A DNA stretch of 64,000 nt from Collinsella sp. AK_207A (GTDB lineage Bacteria > Actinomycetota > Coriobacteriia > Coriobacteriales > Coriobacteriaceae). Made by a program: the position numbers and the translations under genes. Under the pieces are notes generated by a model. It did no database searches. It was not told the origin of the DNA and saw nothing but the letters and a program-made list of their open reading frames with translations. The stretch covers positions 62,001-126,000 of the forward strand of contig NZ_CABWID010000019.1 in NCBI RefSeq assembly GCF_902501965.1. Direction: 5' to 3'. This document shows positions 36,058 to 45,231 of the stretch, piece by piece. Numbering within the stretch: position 1 is the stretch's first letter; each line of letters starts with the position of its first letter.

Positions 36058-39000
36058 CTAGCCCTGCGCGAGCAGGATACGGCCGCCCCGCTCGCCCGTG
36101 ATCTCCTCATAGACCCTGCGCGTCTCCTCATCGGGCCCGCCATGGGGGCCTCCGCCCAGGTGCCCGAGATGGGTGCCGTAGAGCTCTACCGCCTCCCGCT
36201 TTCTCCCGCAGAGCGCGAAGACCCGCATTGCACGCCGGAGCAGATCCTCTCGTACGGGCATCAGCTTGAGTGCGGCATCGACCAGCCAGGATGCCGTTGG
36301 CAGATCCTCCTCCTCAACCGCCGCGTCTATACCGCGCAGGAGGCAGTCAACGTAGCGGGAGGCGAACGCGAGGCGCTGATGCATGAAAAACGTCGCGTCG
36401 CCCGTCTGGGGAACGAAGAGCGGGCCGCGATAGATCTGCTCGAGCTTGAGACAGCTCTCGATGACCTCCCGCGACGACATACCCATCCGCTTGAGCAGGA
36501 TCTCGCGAGCGAGCAGCTCGAACCGCACCACGTCCGACGAGATGAACTCACCGTTCAGCGCGAGGCCATCGCCTTGCGTGAGCACGTATTGCGGACCGTC
36601 CTCCGTCTGGTGAAACGCCCTCCTGAGCGCCGATGAGGTGGCGTAGAGGTTCTGACGGGCCCGCTTGTAATCGATCTGCGGCCACATCTCGTCGATGAGC
36701 GTGCTCCGGCACACGTACGTCCCTAGGCAGAGCGTCAGACGGGCCGCAAGCACGCAGACCTTCCGTTGCCGCCACAGCTCGTCGGTCATCACATGGCCCG
36801 CGCGAACAACGCTGAACCCGCCGAACAAGCCGATGCTTGCCATACCCGCATCCCACGGCACCGTCTCCGAGACCACCTCGAACAGGGGCTCCGCGCGCTC
36901 TGCCCCACGGGTCCCAAGCGTATACGCCTCTGCGACGGCGGGCGGCAAGAGGCGCCGGACCGAATCCGCCCGCTCGCCGAGTGCGAACATGGCCAGGCGT
37001 GCCAACGGCCTGAAGCGCTCATCGAGCAGCAGGTCCTTATTCATCGAGAACCAGACGGACAAATCTGAGTCGAAGCGCGCGGATGAGAGGTGGAGTGCCA
37101 CGGACCAGGCCTGCGCAGGCGTGGTCACCTCAGCCGAGAGATCGATCAGCTCCGCCTCGTCGCGCACCCCGATGCGCGGGCTGTTGAGCAGCATGGCCGA
37201 ACGCTCCAGCAGGTAGGCCCACGAACGCAGGAATCCCTGCTCCTCCGTCGCCAATTTGAGCACTTGCTGCCCGCGGAACAGCGCATTCGCCAACTGACCG
37301 ATCGTCAGTGCCTGCCAGCCCTCGCAGAGCAGGCAGAACAGCTGCGTGGGAAGATCGGACTCGCGCACCGCCATGGTGCCGGCGTCGTTGAACGCGCGCT
37401 CGTCCACCACCGGCAAACCTGCGAGCAACCTCCGCACGGAGGCCACGAGACGCACACGGCCCACCAGGCTCATGAGGCGGCGCTCCGTTGCCCGGCGCTC
37501 CAGCTGCCGCAGCTCCTCATCGGTGTCTTTGACGTTGCGGGTGCCGCGGTTCAGTGCCTCGTCCAATAAGAGGTCGAGGTAGATCAGCAGATGAGGCACG
37601 TTCAGCTCGTCATGATCCTCCCAACGCTCAGCTTGCTTGCGCATCTCGGACACGTCGACGTCCCCCGTGCCTCCCACCAGGCGTCCGTAGACCCTCGCAT
37701 GGGCGAGCAGGTCGCGCACCGGCTCCGATGCCGCGCGCACCCGGAACGAATCGGGCATCTCCGGCAGGTCGATACCGCTGCACGAACCCCAAACACGGCG
37801 AAACGCACGGGCCGTGCACCAATCGCCCGGCGCGATATCGCGCTGCACCTCGCTCGCCCGCCGCGCCAGTTCCCGAGCCGACGCCCGCGCCAAGCGATAG
37901 TCGCCCATCGTAAGGGCAGATACGTAGAACGCCAGGACCACACCGATCTCCAAGGTAGTCATGCGCGCCCCCTCCATACCCGAAAGCGCGCGACGGACGA
38001 ACGGCGCATGTCCCGTCAAGGCGAACTGCACGGGGAATTGGTCGACGATCTGCACGATGGCATCGCGCGGCATATAGCTATCCATCAGCTGTATCGCGGC
38101 GTCCACACGCTGTGCGCGCATATGGATACGCACCGCCTTCTCGAGGAAGCGCGGGCTTTCCTCGGCAAGCTCCGCCCGAAGTGACATAGTCTCCTTGCTC
38201 CGGGAAGCCAGACACGAGAACTTTCTCGTCGTCGCGTCCACGCCGAACACCGGATAGTCATGCGTCAGGCTCACGACGGTCTCGCTCCGCACGCGCACCC
38301 CGCATCGGTCAAGCTCCGCCAGGGTTCCGCCACCCAACAACAGCATGATGGCAAAGAGCCGGTGCAGCCTCCCGCCTGTTTCACCGGCCTCCTCGAGTAT
38401 CGCGCGATAAAGCCTCACCGCCTGCGCCTCGAGGGCGCGCATGCCATCCGGCCCCGTGGTGGTCACCGCGCGCAGCGCGGCCACCAGCGCCGGCACGCCC
38501 TGGGTGAGCGCGTAGACATCCAGGGAGCTCGAGATTGAGAAGAGATGGGCCCAGACGGCATATTCACGCGGCTGCACGCGCATCGCCTGAGCCGTTACCT
38601 TGGCAGAATCTCCCAGCGCACTCATAAAGGGGCGGTTCGCCGGCGTGCAGGCAACCACGAGGCGAAACCCTTTGTCTCTGAGTTCACGAAGTCGGGAAAC
38701 GAGCATCTCCGTTTCCGCTGCGTCCACCAGCGGAAGGTCGTCTACAAGTAGATGGGGAATCATCTCCGAGGTAAACTCGTCTACGCATGAGGCTAGGCGA
38801 CCGCAGAGTTCGCTGACCGTGAGCGGCCCCGCGTTTATGACCACCGGAACGCCACGCGCAGGATCCCCCTCGATCGCCGCTGCGCACTGCAGCAGAAGTG
38901 CCGTCTTCCCAAAGCCCTGCGGGGCGCACACGAAGACGATTCCCGCCGTAGCGCACTCCTCCAGCACCCGGCGAACCAGACGCTCTCGATAGACGACGCA

Positions 39001-39102
39001 ACCCGTGCCCTCGATCACGTCTCCCCTGATCGCGCTTGGCCCGTTCCTCCACGCTGCCGCCACCGGTGTCGCTGATTGCGCCTTTCCCGTCTCTTCCGCC
39101 AT
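36058..39102 (-). CDS. Large P-loop/BTAD transcriptional regulator
   Basis: 1014 residues. The N-terminus has an AAA/STAND-like P-loop ATPase (Walker A APQGFGKTALL near 60; LLVDDLPL as Walker B near 118). The middle is about 450 residues of helical repeat. The C-terminus has a winged-helix plus BTAD module of SARP/AfsR type: IGLFGGFSVVRAG, ELWRQRKVCVLAARL, then QNLYATSSALRRAF and the BTAD helices. Unlike MalT it has no LuxR domain, and the DNA-binding module is C-terminal. Adjacent targets are not obvious. The SD is AAGGG 8 nt before the ATG. Confidence 0.78.
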   Translation of the reverse strand: MAEETGKAQSATPVAAAWRNGPSAIRGDVIEGTGCVVYRERLVRRVLEECATAGIVFVCAPQGFGKTALLLQCAAAIEGDPARGVPVVINAGPLTVSELCGRLASCVDEFTSEMIPHLLVDDLPLVDAAETEMLVSRLRELRDKGFRLVVACTPANRPFMSALGDSAKVTAQAMRVQPREYAVWAHLFSISSSLDVYALTQGVPALVAALRAVTTTGPDGMRALEAQAVRLYRAILEEAGETGGRLHRLFAIMLLLGGGTLAELDRCGVRVRSETVVSLTHDYPVFGVDATTRKFSCLASRSKETMSLRAELAEESPRFLEKAVRIHMRAQRVDAAIQLMDSYMPRDAIVQIVDQFPVQFALTGHAPFVRRALSGMEGARMTTLEIGVVLAFYVSALTMGDYRLARASARELARRASEVQRDIAPGDWCTARAFRRVWGSCSGIDLPEMPDSFRVRAASEPVRDLLAHARVYGRLVGGTGDVDVSEMRKQAERWEDHDELNVPHLLIYLDLLLDEALNRGTRNVKDTDEELRQLERRATERRLMSLVGRVRLVASVRRLLAGLPVVDERAFNDAGTMAVRESDLPTQLFCLLCEGWQALTIGQLANALFRGQQVLKLATEEQGFLRSWAYLLERSAMLLNSPRIGVRDEAELIDLSAEVTTPAQAWSVALHLSSARFDSDLSVWFSMNKDLLLDERFRPLARLAMFALGERADSVRRLLPPAVAEAYTLGTRGAERAEPLFEVVSETVPWDAGMASIGLFGGFSVVRAGHVMTDELWRQRKVCVLAARLTLCLGTYVCRSTLIDEMWPQIDYKRARQNLYATSSALRRAFHQTEDGPQYVLTQGDGLALNGEFISSDVVRFELLAREILLKRMGMSSREVIESCLKLEQIYRGPLFVPQTGDATFFMHQRLAFASRYVDCLLRGIDAAVEEEDLPTASWLVDAALKLMPVREDLLRRAMRVFALCGRKREAVELYGTHLGHLGGGPHGGPDEETRRVYEEITGERGGRILLAQG

Positions 39103-39585
39103 CGTTCAAACCCTTCTCCCTGGTATCACGTCGCAGCCGCAACGCTACCGTGAAGCGAAAGGCAGAACCCGGATCATTTGCAAGTTCCGGGACTGCGTGG
39201 AGATGAGCGCGAGATTCGTCGAGATCTGTGAGGAGACGTGGCACCGCGGGCAAAAGGCCAGCGTCTCCTGCCACCCGCGCTATCCATGGCGGTGCGTGGC
39301 TACCGTACGCAAACCATCCTCAGCCATATCCTGACCATTTACCGATTGACGGGGCCAAAAGGTGCAATACATCCGGCCATCTGCGTAAACGGTATCTTAC
39401 AACCCACTACTTCGATATGTCAGATTGTCAGTGCACCGAATCGGAATCCCCGTCAGGTTGCACGGTTCCGGTGGAAAACCATCCTCCCAAAGCAAAGGCC
39501 CCTGTTTCCAGGGACCTTCACCGTTCACGTTGTTCGCGTGATGCCAAGAAGCCGCGGAGCGTCTTTCCCGAATCATCGCCCGCGC
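39103..39585. other. Intergenic region, 483 bases
   Basis: No coding region supported. It holds the nagB terminator at its right end and a weak plus-strand promoter-like pair (TTGACG 39346-39351, ATACAT 39368-39373) with no convincing gene downstream. The promoter of the large regulator must lie near 39110-39200 but I could not place it. Confidence 0.35.
39495..39518 (-). terminator. Terminator after nagB
   Basis: 10-base arms (39495-39504 with 39509-39518, AAGGCCCCTG) with one mismatch and a TTTC loop, 68 bases after the nagB stop, then interrupted T runs on the minus strand. Confidence 0.6.
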
Positions 39586-40314
39586 TTAATGGCAGAGGGC
39601 GAGCGCTTCCTCGTCGGCAACCACCGTGCAGTTGGTGTGCAGCTGCAGGATGGACGCCGGGCAGGCAGGCGTTACCGGACCAAAGCACATGTCGTAGACG
39701 GCTTGGGCCTTCTTGGGACCATTGGCCACCACGAGGATGCTCCGCGCGCGCATGATGGTCTGCACGCCCATCGTGTAGGCCTGACGCGGCACGTCGTCGA
39801 TGCTCTCGAACAGGCGGCTGTTGGCCTGGATGGTGCTCTCCGTCAGATCGACGCAGTGCGTCCCCTTAGAGAACACGCTATCCGGCTCGTTGAAACCGAT
39901 GTGACCGTTGTTGCCGATACCCAGAAGCTGCAGGTCGGGGTATCCCGCCGCCTCGACCATGCGGTCATACTCAGCACAGGCGGCGTCGGCATCCGGGTTC
40001 GCGCCATCGGGCACATGGGTGTTCGCCAGGTCGATATTGATGCCATGGAAGAAATTCTTGTTCATGAAGTAGTGGTAGCTTTGCGGGTCGTCGTGGCCCA
40101 GGCCGCGGTACTCATCCAAGTTATAGGTGCTGACCTCGGCAAAGTCCACGTCACCCTTCTCATACCACTTGATGAGCTGCTCGTAGGCGCCAATGGGCGT
40201 GCTGCCCGTTGCCAAGCCGAGCACACAATCCGGCTTCAGGATCACCTGAGCCGAGATGATGTTCGCTGCCTTCCGGCTCATATCGGCATAGTCTTTGGCA
40301 TGGATGATGCGCAT
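39586..40314 (-). CDS. nagB: Glucosamine-6-phosphate deaminase
   Basis: Converts glucosamine-6-phosphate to fructose-6-phosphate and ammonia; 242 residues. Motifs: LGLATGSTPIGAYEQL (phosphate loop), NLDEYRGL with catalytic Asp, and GIGNNGHIGFNEP with the catalytic His. The ATG has GGGGAGG upstream. It lies after PTS IIA and glmM, so the cluster joins amino-sugar breakdown and wall precursor synthesis. The 172-base gap before it could hold a separate promoter. Confidence 0.96.
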   Translation of the reverse strand: MRIIHAKDYADMSRKAANIISAQVILKPDCVLGLATGSTPIGAYEQLIKWYEKGDVDFAEVSTYNLDEYRGLGHDDPQSYHYFMNKNFFHGINIDLANTHVPDGANPDADAACAEYDRMVEAAGYPDLQLLGIGNNGHIGFNEPDSVFSKGTHCVDLTESTIQANSRLFESIDDVPRQAYTMGVQTIMRARSILVVANGPKKAQAVYDMCFGPVTPACPASILQLHTNCTVVADEEALALCH

Positions 40315-40486
40315 GGTGGTTCCTCCCCATCGCGAAGCGCGGCACCAGGGCGTGTACGCGCGAGTCAGAACACAAGGTCGCGTCGGGGCCCCTGCCCGTC
40401 CACGACAGGTCCATCATAGCGCACGAAGCCGCGCGCTCACTTTCCGTTTTTAGCTGAAACCGGCGGGAACCAGCGCTTCCGAACAA

Positions 40487-40987
40487 TTAACGCTCGCGCA
40501 CCACGATCAGGTCGTCCAGCTCGTTCACGTAGCGGCCCTCCGCACCATCCAAGCTCGAGAACTCCAAGGCATTGCACACCAAGATGGGAACGGTCAGGTC
40601 GAGTCCCTCCTCTTCGATCGCCTTGCGGTCGAATTCGATGAGCACGTCCCCCCGATGAACCATATCGCCCGTCTCAACATGCACGGTGAAGTGCCTGCCC
40701 CGCAGCGCCACGGTATCCAAGCCCACATGAACCAGCACGTCGAGGCCATCGTGGGTATGCAGCGCCACGGCATAGCCGGTTGGAAAAATCGTCTCGATCT
40801 TAGCGTCGGCAGGGGCAACCACTCGATCTCCCGTAGGCTGGATGGCAACGCCCTCTCCCAAGAGCCCGTCGGCAAACGTCTGGTCGGACACATCCGCCAA
40901 AGGCAGCACGCGCCCGGCAATCGGCGATGAAAGCACCATCGCCCGACGATGGCGCAGTCCCAGGGACTTCTTCAGCCCTTCGAACAT
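40487..40987 (-). CDS. PTS glucose-type IIA component
   Basis: 166-residue phosphocarrier of the Glc (Crr) family. The phosphorylated His lies in VLVHVGLDTVAL, with its partner His in VALHTHDG; SPIAGRVLPLADVSD and DRVVAPADAKIETIF are the other family blocks. Soluble and free-standing, so it may feed a IIBC encoded elsewhere or have a regulatory role. It follows glmM by 18 bases. Confidence 0.92.
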   Translation of the reverse strand: MFEGLKKSLGLRHRRAMVLSSPIAGRVLPLADVSDQTFADGLLGEGVAIQPTGDRVVAPADAKIETIFPTGYAVALHTHDGLDVLVHVGLDTVALRGRHFTVHVETGDMVHRGDVLIEFDRKAIEEEGLDLTVPILVCNALEFSSLDGAEGRYVNELDDLIVVRER

Positions 40988-41005
40988 ACGGTCCCTGCGC
41001 CTCCT

Positions 41006-42343
41006 TTAGGGTAGTTCCCGCTTCACAACCGATACGATACCATCAACGGCGTCCTGCGCGGCGCGCTCGGTCTCGGCTTCGGCCATCACGCGAATGAGCG
41101 GCTCGGTGCCGGAGGTGCGGACCAGCACCCGACCCTTGTCGCCAAGCTCTTCTTCGGCGGCGCGCACCGCGGCCCAAACGGCCTCGCAGCCGTCCAAGTC
41201 TTCCTTATGCTCGGAACGAACGTTCACGAGCACCTGCGGATACACCTTCATAGGTGCGCACAGCGCGGAGAGCGTCTCGCGCTCGGCGCGGATGACCTCC
41301 ATGATGCGCAGCGAGGTCATGATGCCATCGCCGGTGCACTCGATATCGCCGAAGATGATGTGTCCGGACTGCTCGCCACCCAGGCTATAGCCCTTCTCGC
41401 GCATGCAGGCGTACACGTTCTTGTCGCCCACCGCGGTGACCTCAAAGGAAAGCTTGGCGTCATCGAGCGCCTTAAACAGGCCAAGGTTGCTCATGACCGT
41501 GGGCACGACGGTACCGCCGGCAAGGCGTCCATGCTTATTGAGGTAAGTACCGCACACGTAGAGGATCATGTCACCATCCACCACGTTGCCGCGCTCGTCC
41601 ACGGCAAGGCAGCGATCGGCGTCGCCGTCATAGGCAAAGCCGGCGTCGAGCCCCTGCTCAACCACAAAGCGGCGCAGACGGTCCATATGGGTGGAGCCGC
41701 AGTCCACGTTGATGTTCAGGCCGTCGGGAACGCTATTGATGACGTGAACCTCGGCGCCCAGGGCATCGAACACGGGCTTCGCCACCGAAGAGGCGGAACC
41801 GTTGGCGCAATCCAGGCCCACGCGCACGCCCTGCAGCGAGAAGTTGGCGCTCGCGATGAGGTGCGCGATGTAGCGGTTGCGGCCCTGCATGTAATCGATC
41901 GTGCAACCGATGGCGTCGCCCACGGCAAAGGGCACCTCGCAGTTGCCGTCGATGTAGTCCTCGATGCGCTCCAAGACGTCCTCGTCCATCTTGTAGCCTT
42001 CGCCGTTCACGAGCTTGATGCCGTTATCGGTATAGGGGTTGTGGCTCGCCGAGATCATGATGCCGCAGTCAAAGCGACCGTCGACCGTCTCATAGGCAAC
42101 GCCGGGTGTGGGAATGACGTGCAGCAGGTAGGCATCGGCACCGGAAGCCACCAGGCCGGCGACGATACCGGACTCGAGCATGTAGCTCGAGCGACGCGTG
42201 TCCTTGCCCACGATCACGCGGGCACGACGCTCCAAGCGGGCGCCGTAGTACCAGCCGACAAAGCGACCGATCTTGTAAGCGTGCTCCACGGTGAGAACGC
42301 AGCCCGCCTCGCCGCGGAAACCGTCGGTGCCAAAGTACTTCAT
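41006..42343 (-). CDS. glmM: Phosphoglucosamine mutase
   Basis: Interconverts glucosamine-6-P and glucosamine-1-P on the way to UDP-GlcNAc; 445 residues. MKYFGTDGFRGEAG start, phosphoserine loop ISASHNPYTDNG, metal loop DGDADRC, and C-terminal VRTSGTEPLIRVM. The ATG at 42343 has AAGGGA upstream; the extension to 42439 lacks support. First gene of the amino-sugar cluster, after the rplM-rpsI terminator. Confidence 0.96.
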   Translation of the reverse strand: MKYFGTDGFRGEAGCVLTVEHAYKIGRFVGWYYGARLERRARVIVGKDTRRSSYMLESGIVAGLVASGADAYLLHVIPTPGVAYETVDGRFDCGIMISASHNPYTDNGIKLVNGEGYKMDEDVLERIEDYIDGNCEVPFAVGDAIGCTIDYMQGRNRYIAHLIASANFSLQGVRVGLDCANGSASSVAKPVFDALGAEVHVINSVPDGLNINVDCGSTHMDRLRRFVVEQGLDAGFAYDGDADRCLAVDERGNVVDGDMILYVCGTYLNKHGRLAGGTVVPTVMSNLGLFKALDDAKLSFEVTAVGDKNVYACMREKGYSLGGEQSGHIIFGDIECTGDGIMTSLRIMEVIRAERETLSALCAPMKVYPQVLVNVRSEHKEDLDGCEAVWAAVRAAEEELGDKGRVLVRTSGTEPLIRVMAEAETERAAQDAVDGIVSVVKRELP

Positions 42344-42442
42344 GTGGTCATCCCTTCGATATGGTGCCGCATGGCGACGTGCCGTATCCGAAATCCCATG
42401 CCCCGAAGGGCAGAATCGCTCGCAGATACAATACCCCATTTA

Positions 42443-42481
42443 CACAGAAACGGGACCCACCGAACGTTCGGTAGGTCCCGT
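42443..42481 (-). terminator. Terminator of rplM-rpsI
   Basis: 32-base palindrome (42450-42481) with a 16-base half-stem and one mismatch, then TTTCTGTGT on the minus strand, about 30 bases after rpsI. Confidence 0.85.
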
Positions 42482-42511
42482 ATGCAAAATGCGTTCGCTC
42501 CCGAAAGCGGA

Positions 42512-42907
42512 TTAGCGCTTGGAGAACTGCGGTGCGCGACGGGCCTTCTTGAGGCCGTACTTCTTACGCTCGACCACGCGGGCGTCGCGGGTGAGGAAGC
42601 CGGCGCGCTTGAGGTCGGCGCGGTAGTCGCCAGCCTTCAGCAGGGCGCGGGCGATGCCCAGACGCAGGGCGCCGGACTGGCCGGTGATGCCGCCGCCGTC
42701 GCACAGCGCGATGACGTCGAAGGAACCGGCGGTGTCGGTCACCTTGAAGGGGGCGATGGCGTCCTCAACAAGCTGCTTGCGGCCGAAGTACTCCTCGGCG
42801 TCGCGCTTGTTGACGGTCACCTTGCCGGTGCCGGGCACGATACGGACGCGGGCAACGGCGTTCTTGCGACGGCCGGTGCCGTAGTAGACAACGGTGTTCT
42901 CAGCCAT
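42512..42907 (-). CDS. rpsI: 30S ribosomal protein S9
   Basis: 131 residues, full length. Family features: [28 protein letters not shown], the [19 protein letters not shown] segment, and the basic tail [12 protein letters not shown] that reaches the P site. It starts 3 bases after rplM stops, the standard L13-S9 pair. Confidence 0.98.
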   Translation of the reverse strand: MAENTVVYYGTGRRKNAVARVRIVPGTGKVTVNKRDAEEYFGRKQLVEDAIAPFKVTDTAGSFDVIALCDGGGITGQSGALRLGIARALLKAGDYRADLKRAGFLTRDARVVERKKYGLKKARRAPQFSKR

Positions 42908-42910
42908 GCT

Positions 42911-43354
42911 TTAGCCCTCCAGCTCGATCTTGACGGGGTTCTGGGCCGCGTGCGGATGCTCCGCGCCGGCATACACCTTGAGCTTCTTGAGCTGGGCGCG
43001 ACCAAGCGTGGTCTTGGGGAGCATGCCGCGAACGGCGCGCTCGATGACCTGCTCGGGGTGCTTCTCCATAGCCTGGGCGAACGACTCGGCCTTGAGACCG
43101 CCGTTGTAACCCGTGTGGCGATAGTAGGTCTTCGTAGCCGCCTTGTTGCCGGTAAGCTGGACCTTATCGGCATTGATGACGACGACGAAATCGCCGCAGT
43201 CGGAGTTGGGCGTGTACTGCGGCTTGGTCTTACCGCGCAGAATGGCAGCAACCTGCGTGGCGAGGCGGCCGAGCACGGCGCCGTCGGCATCCACGAGCAC
43301 CCAGTTGCGCTGGGCCTCGGTCTGCTTGGTGTAGTGAGTCGACTTGGTAATCAA
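42911..43354 (-). CDS. rplM: 50S ribosomal protein L13
   Basis: 147 residues. Family features: [50 protein letters not shown] and [24 protein letters not shown]. The start is set at TTG 43354, 5 nt after GGAG and matching the usual L13 length; the frame runs on to 43411 without support. Promoter and about 60-nt leader lie directly upstream. Confidence 0.95.
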   Translation of the reverse strand: MITKSTHYTKQTEAQRNWVLVDADGAVLGRLATQVAAILRGKTKPQYTPNSDCGDFVVVINADKVQLTGNKAATKTYYRHTGYNGGLKAESFAQAMEKHPEQVIERAVRGMLPKTTLGRAQLKKLKVYAGAEHPHAAQNPVKIELEG

Positions 43355-43422
43355 CTTGACTCCTCCATGTACAGATACGTGTCGTTTACAGAGATTCACG
43401 GGGCTCTGCAAGTAACCGTGTC

Positions 43423-43450
43423 ATTGTATCGCGGCATGACGACGCGTCAA
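43423..43450 (-). promoter_or_regulatory. Promoter of rplM-rpsI
   Basis: On the minus strand TTGACG (43450-43445), 16-base spacer, TACAAT (43428-43423). Transcription should start near 43415. A dyad ATTTATCT / AGATAAAT (43453-43460 with 43471-43478) sits directly upstream of the -35 box. Confidence 0.75.
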
Positions 43451-43491
43451 CGATTTATCTTCGTCTCCACAGATAAATGCCGCAGGCAAAC

Positions 43492-43547
43492 GCCGTACCG
43501 CCGAACGGGAAAAGGGCTTCGTCCGTTTCCCCGTTCGGCGGTACGGC
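43492..43547 (-). terminator. Hairpin after the patatin gene
   Basis: Perfect 18-bp stem (43492-43509 with 43530-43547), 13 bases after the patatin stop. Little U follows, but the stem is strong and separates the gene from the rplM promoter. Confidence 0.65.
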
Positions 43548-43559
43548 GAGCCCGTGCTT

Positions 43560-44435
43560 CTAGCCCAGAAAACCCCGAATCGCGCGGAGTTGGCGCTTGG
43601 CCTCCTGGCGTCCCTGGATGTAGAGATCGAGCAGTTTGGTGGGGTCGCGCTCGATATGCCCCACCTCTACGGGCCGCTGCGGTGCCAGCACGAGCGCGCG
43701 CCCGGCGTCCTCGTACGCCCAGATATGCTCGCGCTGCTCGTTGTAGCGCTCGTGACGGGTCGCCAGGGCCTCGAGCAGATACGGATAGGTACCGTACGCC
43801 GCGCGCGCGGCCGGCATGAACTCGTATGGCGCCTTCTGGTAGCCACGGTGCTGGGTAAGGACCACGATCGCGCGATCAAAGCCCGCGTCTTCGAGCACGT
43901 GCTCAACCGGGACGGAATCGGCGATGCCGCCGTCCAGGTACTTGTTGCCCCCGATCTCTACCGGCTGTGTCACCAAGGGCAGCGAGGTGGAAGCGCGCAC
44001 GGCGTCGATGTCCAGCTCCGCGTTGCTAACCGGCAGGTACTCCGCCGTGCCGAAGAGAATGTTGGTAACCGTGGCGTAGAGCCGCATGGGGTTGACGTCG
44101 TACGCTTCGGCGTCAAAGGGATCGAGCCGATCCTGAATGTCGTTCAGCAAGAAGTCGTAGCCGACCATGCTCCCGGAGGTTATGTACGACTTCGCGCCGA
44201 TGTAGCGCGAATCGTTGCAGAAGGCTAGGCTGATGCGATTGGCCCGCCCGATCTGGCGCGACTTGTAGTTGATGCCGTTCAGCGTGCCGGCCGAGACGCC
44301 ATAGGTAGCGTCCACCTCGATACCGTTCTCCATGAAAACGTCCAGCACGCCGGCCGTGAACTGCCCGCGAAAGCTACCGCCCTCAAGAACCAGCGCCACC
44401 TTACCCGCGTTGCCCGCCGCATCGATTCCCGCCAT
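43560..44435 (-). CDS. Patatin-like phospholipase
   Basis: Serine lipid acyl hydrolase of 291 residues. Oxyanion loop GGSFRGQFTAG, nucleophile elbow GVSAGTLNG, and catalytic Asp in YLDGGIADSVP form the Ser-Asp dyad. Related to the bacterial DUF6363-containing patatins, with a C-terminal helical part ending in QEAKRQLRAIRGFL. No signal peptide. The ATG at 44435 has AAAGG upstream. The lipid substrate is unknown. Confidence 0.88.
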   Translation of the reverse strand: MAGIDAAGNAGKVALVLEGGSFRGQFTAGVLDVFMENGIEVDATYGVSAGTLNGINYKSRQIGRANRISLAFCNDSRYIGAKSYITSGSMVGYDFLLNDIQDRLDPFDAEAYDVNPMRLYATVTNILFGTAEYLPVSNAELDIDAVRASTSLPLVTQPVEIGGNKYLDGGIADSVPVEHVLEDAGFDRAIVVLTQHRGYQKAPYEFMPAARAAYGTYPYLLEALATRHERYNEQREHIWAYEDAGRALVLAPQRPVEVGHIERDPTKLLDLYIQGRQEAKRQLRAIRGFLG

Positions 44436-44478
44436 ACCGCGCCTTTCGTCGTTTTGATTCGTTCCCTCGCTTGTACCC

Positions 44479-44506
44479 AAAAAGCCCCCGGAACGATTCC
44501 GAGGGC
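44479..44506 (-). terminator. Terminator of the 151-residue protein gene
   Basis: 10-base arms (44484-44493 with 44497-44506) around a 3-base loop, with five T after the stem on the minus strand, 28 bases past the stop. Confidence 0.85.
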
Positions 44507-44534
44507 CTTACCGAGTGGAGGGTTCGCCGGCAAC

Positions 44535-44990
44535 CTACAGCGACTTCACCTGCGCCGCGATCGCGTCGAGCTGGGCGAGCTGCGCCTCGCACGCAGCGTC
44601 GTCGGCGGCAAGCGCCGCCAGGCTCCGGTAGAAGAACGCGTTGACCTCGGGAGCGAACGCGCCGGCCTCGAGCATGGGGAGCGTGAGGTCGGTCAGCTCG
44701 ATGAGGCTATCCAGCAGGCTGGTCTTGACCTGCGTGAGCTCCCCCTCGTACGTTCCGGCAACCTGGGCACCATGATGGTCGCCCACGTGCTCCATGAGCG
44801 CGGTCACCTGCTGGGCGCGGGCCGCGAACTCCCCGTCGGAGAGGTTCTGGCCGAGCGCGGCGACGTTGCCCATCACGATGCCAGCGGGGCGGCCGCAGGG
44901 AACGAACTCCGGATCGTCGTTCATGGCGTTGGTGATGGTACCGCCCAGACCGATGAGGGCGTTGGTGAGAACCTTGCTGGAATCGGACAT
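44535..44990 (-). CDS. Unknown protein, 151 residues
   Basis: Not recognised. Acidic, Ala/Leu-rich and mostly helical; no signal peptide or membrane helix. Notable stretch: DPEFVPCGRPAGIVMGNVAALG near 26-47, then amphipathic helices to the end. The ATG at 44990 has AAAGGGA 7 nt upstream. It has its own terminator, so is probably a single-gene unit. Confidence 0.7.
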   Translation of the reverse strand: MSDSSKVLTNALIGLGGTITNAMNDDPEFVPCGRPAGIVMGNVAALGQNLSDGEFAARAQQVTALMEHVGDHHGAQVAGTYEGELTQVKTSLLDSLIELTDLTLPMLEAGAFAPEVNAFFYRSLAALAADDAACEAQLAQLDAIAAQVKSL

Positions 44991-45141
44991 GGTATATCCC
45001 TTTCTGATCATCTGCGAGCTGCGTCCGTACTGCGAACTGCGAGCTGTAAAGCGTTCGTTTGCTTCAGCTAACTCGTTTAGGATACCCAATGGCATGCATT
45101 GCTGCTACCCGCTTCACAAGCACTATGTAACTTGATTTATA

Positions 45142-45187
45142 GCGGCCGGGGTCGACCGCGCCTTCCCGCGCAATCGACCCTGGCCGC
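45142..45187 (-). terminator. Hairpin after the MFS-CBS gene
   Basis: 14-base arms (45142-45155 with 45174-45187, one mismatch) with a GCGC / GCGC inner pairing, 44 bases after the MFS-CBS stop. No strong U tract. Confidence 0.55.
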
Positions 45188-45231
45188 TTGAAAAAAGCCT
45201 CCCCTTTTCGATGCCTCGGGGTTTCGAGGAT

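Noticed and set aside
39346-39373. Plus-strand promoter TTGACG / ATACAT
   Set aside because: No supported plus-strand gene follows before the opposing nagB.
41207-43819. Long plus-strand frame (870 codons) opposite glmM, rpsI and rplM
   Set aside because: Spans three convincing minus-strand genes and their terminators, so it cannot be a real coding unit.
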